Shown here: positions 1-5,738 of the stretch, piece after piece
Layout of the letters: the number at the start of each line of letters is the position of its first letter
Position numbering within the stretch: the first letter of the stretch is position 1
From: Treponema sp.
GTDB lineage: Bacteria > Spirochaetota > Spirochaetia > Treponematales > Breznakiellaceae
Direction of reading: 5' to 3'
Assembly (NCBI GenBank): GCA_031280065.1
Contig: JAITHH010000065.1
Coordinates: forward strand, 1 to 9,831
DNA: 9,831 nt
Position numbers and translations under genes: made by a program
Notes under the pieces: model-generated
Seen by the model: only the letters and a program-made list of their open reading frames with translations
Told to the model about the DNA's origin: nothing
The model's database searches: none

Positions 1-1256
1 ACGAAAAAACTGTAGTTCCCCAAAGCCCAGAGCGTTGACCGGGCCTCCGCCGCGCCCGGCTCCGTGATGGGCGTATTGGGGTCTCCCGTGTTCCCCGGAT
101 TGAGGGCAACCAGGAGAAAGCGGTTCTTGTGGCCCCAGCGCTCCATGTCCATGGAAGTCCAGAAAGACCAGGACGCGGCGTTGGCGTAGACCATGTCCGC
201 GTGAATCACCTTGGCCATGAAAAGGGCGATGTCCATGTACGACGCCTCCTCGTAACCGGGAAAACCCTCCCCCGCGTCCAGCATACTCCACTCGGTTTGG
301 AAGACCCCCAGCCCATAACGCGCCGACGCGTCCCGAACCCCGGTACGGACCGTGCGGAGCTGGGCGTCTGTGGTGTGCGTCCAGTAGCTATGCCCCCCGA
401 TAACCCGCGCAAGGGATGGAATTTCCCCGATATACAGCGGACTGTTCCGGTCAAAGAACTCGTATATCTGATGCGATGCCCTGCCCCCCGCCTGAAACAG
501 CGCATTCCACTTACCCGCCTCGGCAAGGAGGATTTTCACCTCCAGATTCCGCGCCTGGATAGCCCGGTCCAGCGCTTCTGTCAGACGCTTAATCTCCTGG
601 TTCTCCCAGGGTGAACCCTCCTGCGTTGGGTCTTTCCAGTCGTGCTGCGGCTCATTGACCGGGCTGAGGTAGGTAAAGGGCAAACCCCCGGCGCTAAAGT
701 GATCCGCGCAGGCGGCCAGGTATTCAGCAAAATCGTTATAGGCGTCATCCCGCAGATTTGCCGTGCCGTCCCCGCTGGAGTAGCCCTTCCCGTTCCGGCT
801 GTAGGGGATTGGCGGCGCGTTGGAGAAGGCAACCGTTTGTTCCACCCCATAGTCGCGGGCTTTTCGCAGGAACCACTGCTGTCCCGCCTGCTTGGAGAAG
901 TCCAGGCGGCCTGTTTCGTCAAGGAATGATTCCGCGCGGCGGGAGAGGTCTTTGATACCGCTGGCGTCTCCCTGTTCCAGGGTGCCTGCGCCCAGGTTGA
1001 AGCGCCACATTGAAAGCCCGATTCCCTGGGGGCTGCCGTCTTCCTGGAAGTCTCTGCTGAACAGGAGGCGGGCGATTGTTTCTTTCTCGTGTTCGTTCCA
1101 GAAGCGGCCGACGAATTGCGCTGTCCAGCAGTCTGAAGCGCCGAAGCCTTCGATGGTTTGGTATTTAATAGAAGGGTCGATGGTGATGGTGGTCATATCT
1201 TGTTCCTTGCAGGCGCTAAAAAGCGATAGGAAGAGAAGCAGCCGCGCCCATGACAA
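1..1256 (-). CDS. GH30-family glycoside hydrolase, probable surface lipoprotein (3' end cut off by window edge)
   Basis: This is a glycoside hydrolase of the clan-A TIM-barrel family GH30, which includes endo-beta-1,6-galactanases, beta-1,6-glucanases and xylanases; substrate cannot be fixed from sequence. The reading frame runs off position 1. With the TTG start at 1256 the N-terminus reads MSWARLLLFLSLFSACKEQD: basic n-region, hydrophobic core and a Cys in a loose spirochaetal lipobox (F-S-A-C), so the enzyme is probably lipid-anchored outside the cytoplasm. The first barrel strand carries the GH30 hallmark YQTIEGFGASDCW. The acid/base Glu is in SPVNEPQHDW (residue 202) and the nucleophile Glu in FQTEWSML (residue 322). 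A rival start is ATG at 1196, which has a good AAGGA 7 bases upstream but would remove the signal peptide and give a cytosolic enzyme. No clear ribosome-binding site precedes the TTG. The gene lies downstream of the sugar-transporter genes and probably supplies their substrate. Family call is strong; start is uncertain. Confidence 0.85.
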   Translation of the reverse strand, partial: MSWARLLLFLSLFSACKEQDMTTITIDPSIKYQTIEGFGASDCWTAQFVGRFWNEHEKETIARLLFSRDFQEDGSPQGIGLSMWRFNLGAGTLEQGDASGIKDLSRRAESFLDETGRLDFSKQAGQQWFLRKARDYGVEQTVAFSNAPPIPYSRNGKGYSSGDGTANLRDDAYNDFAEYLAACADHFSAGGLPFTYLSPVNEPQHDWKDPTQEGSPWENQEIKRLTEALDRAIQARNLEVKILLAEAGKWNALFQAGGRASHQIYEFFDRNSPLYIGEIPSLARVIGGHSYWTHTTDAQLRTVRTGVRDASARYGLGVFQTEWSMLDAGEGFPGYEEASYMDIALFMAKVIHADMVYANAASWSFWTSMDMERWGHKNRFLLVALNPGNTGDPNTPITEPGAAEARSTLWALGNYSFF

Positions 1257-1275
1257 ACAACGCGCCCGGCCAACC

Positions 1276-1345
1276 GGGGGGTCCGGGGGGCCTAGGCCCC
1301 CCGGCGGGGGCGTTGCGGGGGTGGAACCCCCGCATGGGGGGCAGC
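1276..1345 (+). repeat. GC-rich modular palindromic repeat, copy A
   Basis: The element contains a perfect 22-bp palindrome at 1283-1304 (centre CCTAGG, flanked by six G and six C), then a GGGGGCGTT linker, then a perfect 8-bp stem at 1315-1333 (GCGGGGGT, 3-nt loop, ACCCCCGC), then ATGGGGGGCAG. The same modules in the same order occur on the opposite strand at 3511-3615, so this is a dispersed family and not random GC richness. It fills the gap between the binding-protein stop and the GH30 gene, and its edge lies about 20 bp upstream of the GH30 TTG start. Such hairpins may modulate readthrough into the GH30 gene (inference). Confidence 0.8.
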
Positions 1346-1348
1346 GGA

Positions 1349-1363
1349 AAACCCGCAGGGTTT
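1349..1363 (-). terminator. short hairpin after the binding-protein gene, weak terminator candidate
   Basis: On the minus strand AAACCC-TGC-GGGTTT forms a perfect 6-bp stem followed by TCC, about 27 bases downstream of the binding-protein stop. The stem is short and there is no real U-tract beyond the stem's own T residues. It could equally be part of the GC-rich repeat cluster or an mRNA-stabilising structure. Confidence 0.3.
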
Positions 1364-1389
1364 GGAGCGCGGGGGGGCGCCCCCCATCA

Positions 1390-2940
1390 CTATTTACCAT
1401 ACGCCGCACGAATCTGCCGCTGAATCTCATCCCGGACTTTCTCATACCCCGCGTTCTTCAGCGCCCCCCGGAAGTCCGCCACCGCCTTCTGAGGATCCCC
1501 CGTCTTGCCATAGGTAATCTGCGGCAAATACGTCGCGCAAATATCCCCAATCGCCGACATCTCCGCCGCCACCGCCGTATTGTCAAAGGCGAATTTCTCC
1601 AGCGGATAATCCTTGGCAAAACTGTTCAAATGGGCCAGAAAATCCTGCGACCCGCTCCAGCCCCGCGCATCGGGGATTTCCAGCCGGTCAACCCTGCCGC
1701 CCCAGAAATTCCCCCCCAAGCCGTTGTCAGCGTCAGGATCGTAGTTCGGCGGCCAGTCCCGGCGTCCGTCAGCGGTCAGCACATAGTCCTCCCCCTCAAC
1801 CCCGTAGTTGTACCACTGGTATATCTGCTTGTCATTCCGCAGCAGATCGTACACCTGCAGCGCCTTTTCCGGGTTCTTTGACGCCGCGCTGATCGCCATC
1901 GCCCCGTGGGTGATCAGGTCCTTCACCACATTCCCGTTGCCCATGCCCCAGTAGAAATACTGGAGGTCAGAGCCGGGATGCAGCCGGTCCATCGTAACCC
2001 GCAGGCCAAAATAAGTTTGCGTGTGATGCTGAGACAAGCCGGAAAGCCCAAGCTCCTGATTCTGCCGGGTGTCGCCGGTGTAATTCAGCACATCCTCGCG
2101 CCAGAAACCCTTCTTGGCCCAGCGGTCAAAGGTCTGCGCCGCCTCGATGAATTCCGGCCCCTCGAAATATTCGGAAACCACCGTGGAGGGGTCATTCAGA
2201 CTGTAGCGGAAGATGCCGTAGTTGCCCACCGCGATGCCCCGGATGTTCTGGGTCATGTTTCTGCCTTGAAAAAACCCGTCCATGATGCCGTCATAGCGAT
2301 CCTCGTTGGGCCCGGACACATCGTAGGGAACCGCCTCGGGGTGGAATCGCTTTACCCCGTCCAGGTAGGCTTCCAGCTCCGCGAAGTTCGTTACCTGCGT
2401 AACCCCCGCTTCCCGGCCCCAGTCGCCCCGCCAGTACACCCCGTGGTTGGTGTACTGGGTGAACTGATCCTCCGGGATGATCATGATCTTCCCGTCCACC
2501 CGGCACACGTCCCAGTGCGCGGGCGTTACCTCCCGCCAGGTAACCGGCGCGTTGGTCTTGATAAGCTCATCGTCCATGGCAAGGAACCCGCCCTTGCGGG
2601 AGATCTCCCAGGCAAAGAGCCAGTCGGTGGCGGACATCACCAGGTCGATGTTGGGGTCTCCCGACGCCATCGTAAGCTGGTACTGATTCTGCCAGTCCGC
2701 CCAGGCGATGTAGCGGAGCGCCAATTGCGCGTTGGCCAGCTCCTTGATCCGGGGATTGATCTTCTCCGCCAGAATTTTCTCCAGCTTCCCGTTCGTGGGC
2801 TTATCGCCCAACAGCAGCATGGTAACGGTGGTTACCGCGCCGCCTCCCGAAGCGCCGCCGCTTTTGCCGCCGGTGCAGGCGGCACAGACCAGCGCGGCAG
2901 CCAATGCCGCCGCCGCGCAATTTCCCGCGATTCTTTTCAT
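1390..2940 (-). CDS. ABC sugar transporter, lipoprotein solute-binding protein (LplA-like, family 1)
   Basis: This is the substrate-capturing lipoprotein of a carbohydrate ABC importer, about 516 aa, the usual size of LplA-type proteins. Start ATG at 2940 is chosen because GGAGG lies 8 bases upstream and because it yields a signal peptide: MKR, an Ala/Leu-rich core, then a lipobox ending at Cys22 (LVCAAC), followed by a Gly/Ser-rich linker. The next segment is typical of the family: a VTMLLLGDKPTN strand, a YIAWADWQNQYQLTMASGD segment around residues 95-115, and many exposed Trp/Tyr residues expected in a sugar-binding cleft. The C-terminal part, ending with a region rich in FWGGRVDRL and QRQIRAAYGK, resembles the DUF3502 domain of these proteins. 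It follows the two permease genes but is separated from them by 739 bp of repeats. Substrate is unknown; the GH30 neighbour suggests an oligosaccharide. Confidence 0.9.
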   Translation of the reverse strand: MKRIAGNCAAAALAAALVCAACTGGKSGGASGGGAVTTVTMLLLGDKPTNGKLEKILAEKINPRIKELANAQLALRYIAWADWQNQYQLTMASGDPNIDLVMSATDWLFAWEISRKGGFLAMDDELIKTNAPVTWREVTPAHWDVCRVDGKIMIIPEDQFTQYTNHGVYWRGDWGREAGVTQVTNFAELEAYLDGVKRFHPEAVPYDVSGPNEDRYDGIMDGFFQGRNMTQNIRGIAVGNYGIFRYSLNDPSTVVSEYFEGPEFIEAAQTFDRWAKKGFWREDVLNYTGDTRQNQELGLSGLSQHHTQTYFGLRVTMDRLHPGSDLQYFYWGMGNGNVVKDLITHGAMAISAASKNPEKALQVYDLLRNDKQIYQWYNYGVEGEDYVLTADGRRDWPPNYDPDADNGLGGNFWGGRVDRLEIPDARGWSGSQDFLAHLNSFAKDYPLEKFAFDNTAVAAEMSAIGDICATYLPQITYGKTGDPQKAVADFRGALKNAGYEKVRDEIQRQIRAAYGK

Positions 2941-2971
2941 GTTCGTATCCTCCAAAACAATATGATGGGCA

Positions 2972-2993
2972 TTGGGAAACGCCGGTTTCCCAA
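2972..2993 (-). promoter_or_regulatory. leader hairpin 1 of the binding-protein gene
   Basis: TTGGGAAAC and GTTTCCCAA form a perfect 9-bp inverted repeat around a 4-nt centre, about 32 bases upstream of the ATG. The inner halves GAAAC/GTTTC match the halves of the LacI-type operator at 5683-5696, but the spacing is 4 instead of 2. It may be an mRNA hairpin raising stability or setting expression of the binding protein relative to the permeases, or a variant operator. Confidence 0.5.
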
Positions 2994-3003
2994 GAGCGCC
3001 CTT

Positions 3004-3022
3004 TATGGATTACCAATCCATA
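3004..3022 (-). promoter_or_regulatory. leader hairpin 2 of the binding-protein gene
   Basis: TATGGATT and AATCCATA form a perfect 8-bp inverted repeat around a 3-nt centre, only 10 bases upstream of leader hairpin 1. Its AT-rich content contrasts with the GC-rich surroundings, which suggests selection for a protein-binding site or a local RNA structure. Confidence 0.45.
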
Positions 3023-3148
3023 TACCCGCAACCGGCGGAGCCCTGGTTTCCGGGCCTTCCGCGCCGCAGACAGAACCCCGGGCGGCTCATTCCCCAAGCG
3101 GGGGTTCCGCCGCGGACGTTCCGCGAACCATGCCGGAGCGCCCGTACG

Positions 3149-3462
3149 GTGATCCGGATCATCTGGAACATGATCCGGTTCTTCCGTACCATGATCCGGA
3201 TTTTCCGTAACATGATCCGGTTCTTCCGTCGCATGATCCGGTTCTTCCGTAACATGATCCGGATTTTTCGGATCATGATCCGAATCTTCCGTACCATGAT
3301 CCGGATTTTCCGTGCATGATCCGGCGCTTCCGTGACATGATCCGAATCTTCCGTAACATGATCCGGCTCTCCCGTAACATGCTCCGGGTCTTCCGTACCA
3401 TGCCCCGAATCATCCGTAACATACTCCGAATCATCCGTACCATGGTACGGAATGTACGGAGC
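3149..3462 (+). repeat. 21-bp tandem repeat array, about 15 units
   Basis: Units begin ATGATCCGG and end TTCCGTAAC or TTCCGTACC with 2-3 variable bases between. They begin at 3149, 3170, 3191, 3212, 3233, 3254, 3275, 3296, 3316, 3337, 3358, 3379, 3400, 3421 and 3442. Unit 8 is 20 bp, one base short, which breaks any reading frame through the array. Units at the left are nearly identical and those at the right decay; the last lies after a perfect 16-bp palindrome (3435-3450) and reads in the inverted sense. Because 21 is a multiple of 3, both strands stay open and would encode heptads such as MIRIFRN (plus) or MVRKIRI (minus). Confidence 0.9.
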
Positions 3463-3510
3463 GGAGGGGGGAAGTCTCCCCCTACGGCCAAGCCCGCTAC
3501 GCGGTCTCGT

Positions 3511-3615
3511 CCTACCCCCTATGCGGGGGTTCTACCCCCGCAACGCCCCCATTTGTGCAGGGGGGCTCCGGCCCCCCTGCAACCCCCCCGCCGGAGGGCC
3601 TAGGCCCCCCGGCCC
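3511..3615 (-). repeat. GC-rich modular palindromic repeat, copy B (inverted relative to copy A)
   Basis: Read on the minus strand it has the same modules as copy A: a 22-bp palindrome with one mismatch at 3591-3612 (centre CCTAGG), and a perfect 8-bp stem at 3523-3541 (GCGGGGGT, TCT, ACCCCCGC on the plus strand) preceded by GGGGGCGTT. Between the two modules sits an extra perfect 11-bp stem at 3556-3581 (TGCAGGGGGGC/GCCCCCCTGCA, 4-nt loop) missing from copy A. It lies just downstream of the permease stop and could act as a transcript-end or mRNA-stabilising structure. Confidence 0.8.
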
Positions 3616-3679
3616 CCCCTTAAAGTTGCCGGCGGCGGGCTCCGGTCTCCCCTCGCTCCAGCCTCCTCTATTCCGCTCC

Positions 3680-4582
3680 CTAGCCCTTCACCGCCCCAAT
3701 CGTAATCCCCGAAATAAAATATTTCTGCACAAATGGATACAACAGCACCACCGGCCCCGTCGCCAATACCGCCGTGCACATCTTTAATGTCGTCGTCGGC
3801 AGCGTCCTCATCACCACATTCGCCCCCGCCATCGACTGCCTTAACGCCGCCGCCTCATTCACAATCTTGTACAAAAAATACTGCAGCGGCTTGTAATCCA
3901 AATCAGGCAAATACAGCATCGAGTTGTACCACTCGTTCCAGTAACTCAACGCCAGAAAAAGTCCCACCGTCGCCAGCGCCGGCTTGATCATCGGAAAAAT
4001 CAAAGCGGCAAAAATCCTAAAATCCCCCGCCCCGTCTATCTTCCCCGACTCGGTAATCTCGTAGGGAATCGACTTCATAAAATTCCGCATCAGAATGATA
4101 AGCCACGGCGACATAAGCAGCGGCAGAAACACTGCCAGGTAGTTGTTCTTGAGATTCAAGTAGCGGGTTATCCAGATGTAAGACGGCGCAAGCCCCGCCG
4201 AAAACAACGTCGTAAAATAGAAGAAAAAAGAAATCTTGTTGCGAAGAAAAAAGTCAGGCCGGTACAGAGCATAGCCGGTCATGGAAATCAGAAACAGCCC
4301 CGCCGCGGTCCCGGACACGGTAAGCGCGATAGTCACGCCGTAGGAACCCAAAAGCTGCTTGGGACTTCTAAACGCCAGCCGGTAAGTCTCCAGACTGAAA
4401 TCCCTGGGGAGTATGCCCACCCCCGAAGCGGTCAGCGCCGCCTCGGAACTGAATGACGCCGACACCATCATCACAAAAGGAATCAGGCACAGCACGGAAA
4501 ACACCGTAACAAAAACAAACGCAAAGGCAGTTACCGCGCCCGAAACGCTGTCCCTGCGCACCTTCACCGAATATGCCGCCAT
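3680..4582 (-). CDS. carbohydrate ABC transporter permease, YtcP/LplC-like (MalG type)
   Basis: This is an inner-membrane permease of a carbohydrate importer, 300 aa, the usual length. About six hydrophobic helices are visible, starting at residues 17-40 (AFAFVFVTVFSVLCLIPFVM). The cytoplasmic coupling loop (EAA motif) that contacts the ATPase is in ESGKIDGAGDFRIFAALIFP, with the conserved G-A-G and downstream P-x-x-KPALAT. The C-terminus YFISGITIGAVKG is typical of the YtcP/LplC branch. Start ATG at 4582 is backed by AAAGGAGG about 7 bases upstream, a site overlapping the stop of the preceding permease gene (12-bp gap), so the two are translated as a unit. It should form a heterodimer with the product of that gene. 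The ATP-binding subunit is not encoded nearby; a shared MsmX/UgpC-like ATPase elsewhere would be expected. Confidence 0.93.
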   Translation of the reverse strand: MAAYSVKVRRDSVSGAVTAFAFVFVTVFSVLCLIPFVMMVSASFSSEAALTASGVGILPRDFSLETYRLAFRSPKQLLGSYGVTIALTVSGTAAGLFLISMTGYALYRPDFFLRNKISFFFYFTTLFSAGLAPSYIWITRYLNLKNNYLAVFLPLLMSPWLIILMRNFMKSIPYEITESGKIDGAGDFRIFAALIFPMIKPALATVGLFLALSYWNEWYNSMLYLPDLDYKPLQYFLYKIVNEAAALRQSMAGANVVMRTLPTTTLKMCTAVLATGPVVLLYPFVQKYFISGITIGAVKG

Positions 4583-4594
4583 AAAATGCCTCCT

Positions 4595-5584
4595 TTAGAA
4601 CAGCGCGTAATCCGCTTCGAGCTTTTTGACGATGTAATTCACCGTCATAACAATGACGAATCCAAACGCCGACTGGTACAGCCCCGCCGCCGCGGAATAG
4701 GAAAAGTTAAACTGATTCATCAGGCTGCGGAACACAAAGGTTTCGATAATGTCGGTGGTTGGCTGGAGCGTCGCGTTGGCGGTGCCCACCAGGTTGTAGA
4801 ATAAGCCGAAGTTCCCCCGCAGTATGCCGCCGATGGAAAACAGCACCAGAATAACTGCCGTGGGCTTGAGGCTCGGCAGGATGATGTACCATATCCGCTG
4901 GAGGGCGTTGGCCCCGTCGATCTCGGCTGCCTCGTAGATAGCGGTGTCGATGCCCATGATCGCGGCAAAGTACACGATGGAACCGTAGCCCGTGCCCTGC
5001 CAGAGATTCACCAGCACGATGATCACCGGCCAGGCCCAGGGCATGGAGAAAAACTTCGGCGCGTCCTGTCCCAGGCTTCTGAGCAGGTTGGGAATAAAAC
5101 CGTAATCGTAATTCAGGATGCTGAACGCCAGGAATCCTACCAGCACCGCGGAGATAAAGAAGGGCAGGAACATGATCGACTGGGCAATTTTTTTGAACCA
5201 CCTGGCGCGGATTTCGTTCAATAAAACCGCCACCAGTATCTGGGTGAAATTCCCCAGGGCGATAAAGCCGATGTTGTAGAGGATCGTGTTCCGGGTAAGC
5301 TGCCAAAGTTTGCCGGAAATAAAGAGGAAGCGGAAATTCTCAAAACCCACAAAGCGGCTGCCGAAGATGCCCTGGTTGTACTTAAAATCCGTAAAGGCGA
5401 TATAGGCCCCCGGCATGGGGACATACGAGAAGATAAGAAAGAACAGCAGCGCCGGAACGCACATGAGTATAAGGGTTCTGCACTCCCACAGTTTCCGGCC
5501 CAGGGTTTTCCGGTGTATAGTCCTACTTATTATAGGGGGGGGGGGGGGGGGGGGGGTAACTGCATACAATGACTCCTTTGACAT
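4595..5584 (-). CDS. carbohydrate ABC transporter permease, LplB-like (MalF type), with homopolymeric C tract near its start
   Basis: This is the first gene of the transport operon, about 329 aa. Start ATG at 5584 is chosen over longer in-frame options because AAGGAGG lies 6 bases upstream; the protein begins MSKESLYAVT. Residues 11-17 are a run of seven prolines encoded by 22 consecutive C, placed in the cytoplasmic tail before the first membrane helix (LILMCVPALLFFLIFSYVP). The next region GAYIAFTDFKYNQGIF is characteristic of LplB-type permeases. The EAA coupling loop reads EAAEIDGANALQRIWYIILP followed by SLKP. The protein ends KKLEADYALF. It pairs with the downstream permease, and both are probably controlled by the LacI protein encoded upstream. 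The oddity is the C tract: loss or gain of one base gives immediate termination, making this gene a candidate for phase variation. Confidence 0.92.
   Translation of the reverse strand: MSKESLYAVTPPPPPPPIISRTIHRKTLGRKLWECRTLILMCVPALLFFLIFSYVPMPGAYIAFTDFKYNQGIFGSRFVGFENFRFLFISGKLWQLTRNTILYNIGFIALGNFTQILVAVLLNEIRARWFKKIAQSIMFLPFFISAVLVGFLAFSILNYDYGFIPNLLRSLGQDAPKFFSMPWAWPVIIVLVNLWQGTGYGSIVYFAAIMGIDTAIYEAAEIDGANALQRIWYIILPSLKPTAVILVLFSIGGILRGNFGLFYNLVGTANATLQPTTDIIETFVFRSLMNQFNFSYSAAAGLYQSAFGFVIVMTVNYIVKKLEADYALF
5535..5556 (-). repeat. 22-nt homopolymeric C tract within the permease coding sequence
   Basis: On the plus strand there are 22 uninterrupted G; on the coding strand 22 C occupy codons 10-17 of the permease gene. 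At this length the frame is open (ACC, six CCC, CCT, then ATA ATA AGT). With 21 C the frame reads CTA TAA and stops; with 23 C it reads TAT AAT AAG TAG and stops. Changes of three only add or remove a proline. The exact count may be affected by sequencing or assembly errors at homopolymers. Confidence 0.9.
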
Positions 5585-5614
5585 GATCTGCCTCCTTGGG
5601 GCAATACCGGATAA

Positions 5615-5635
5615 AGCGCCGCCAGATGCGGCGCT
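5615..5635 (-). promoter_or_regulatory. hairpin in the transporter operon leader
   Basis: AGCGCCGC and GCGGCGCT form a perfect 8-bp stem with a 5-nt loop in the transcribed leader, about 18 bases upstream of the ribosome-binding site. It is followed by TTATCC, too few U residues for a convincing intrinsic terminator. It may serve as mRNA protection or a weak attenuator. Confidence 0.5.
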
Positions 5636-5682
5636 GCGCGTCTTCTCCCGGTCATCCAAGCCGAATCTGATCAAGCCAGAAC

Positions 5683-5696
5683 TGAAACCGGTTTCA
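5683..5696. promoter_or_regulatory. LacI-family operator of the transporter operon
   Basis: TGAAACCGGTTTCA is a perfect 14-bp palindrome with a central CG, the classic form of a LacI/GalR-family operator. It lies about 12 bases downstream of the -10 box, covering roughly +6 to +20, where a bound repressor would block transcription. The LacI-family gene directly upstream is the obvious ligand-responsive repressor (inference from position). Confidence 0.82.
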
Positions 5697-5708
5697 AGAC
5701 GTTAAGTA

Positions 5709-5738
5709 AGTATAAAGGGAGTATTTTCGTTTTGTCAA
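5709..5738 (-). promoter_or_regulatory. sigma-70 type promoter of the transporter operon
   Basis: On the minus strand TTGACA (5738-5733) and TATACT (5714-5709) are separated by 18 bases, close to consensus at both boxes. The -35 box overlaps the stop codon of the lacI-family gene. Predicted transcription start is near 5702, giving a leader of about 118 bases that contains the operator and a hairpin before the permease ATG. Confidence 0.82.

Larger units (their letters stand above)
2941..3679. other. 739-bp gene-free repeat region between permease and binding-protein genes
   Basis: I see no convincing gene here. From right to left it holds a short GC-rich leader after the permease stop, GC-rich palindromic repeat copy B, a 6-bp GGGGGA/TCCCCC hairpin at 3467-3482, a 21-bp tandem array, unremarkable GC-rich DNA at about 3023-3148, two hairpins, and the ribosome-binding site of the binding-protein gene (GGAGG at 2949-2953). 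I found no convincing -35/-10 pair for the binding-protein gene, so it may rely on readthrough or on a promoter I cannot recognise. Confidence 0.6.

Noticed and set aside
1906..3210. 434-codon plus-strand open frame
   Set aside because: It lies antisense to the binding-protein gene, whose signal peptide, ribosome-binding site and family motifs are clear; it is a GC-driven shadow.
3149..3462. CRISPR array
   Set aside because: The units are contiguous 21-bp direct repeats with no unique spacers, and there are no cas genes in the window.
3010..3491. Minus-strand open frames through the same array (MVRKIRI-type heptads)
   Set aside because: Same repeat artefact on the other strand, with no ribosome-binding site or protein-like flanks.
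2972..3603. Two plus-strand open frames through the tandem array (2972-3319 and 3316-3603) encoding MIRxFRx heptads
   Set aside because: They exist only because the unit is 21 bp and stop-free; the first opens with a TTG lacking a ribosome-binding site, they break where unit 8 is one base short, and they continue into GC-rich hairpin repeats.
5585..5674. Longer N-terminus for the first permease (30 extra codons)
   Set aside because: The ATG at 5584 has a strong AAGGAGG, and the extra residues would include the leader hairpin and look non-protein-like.
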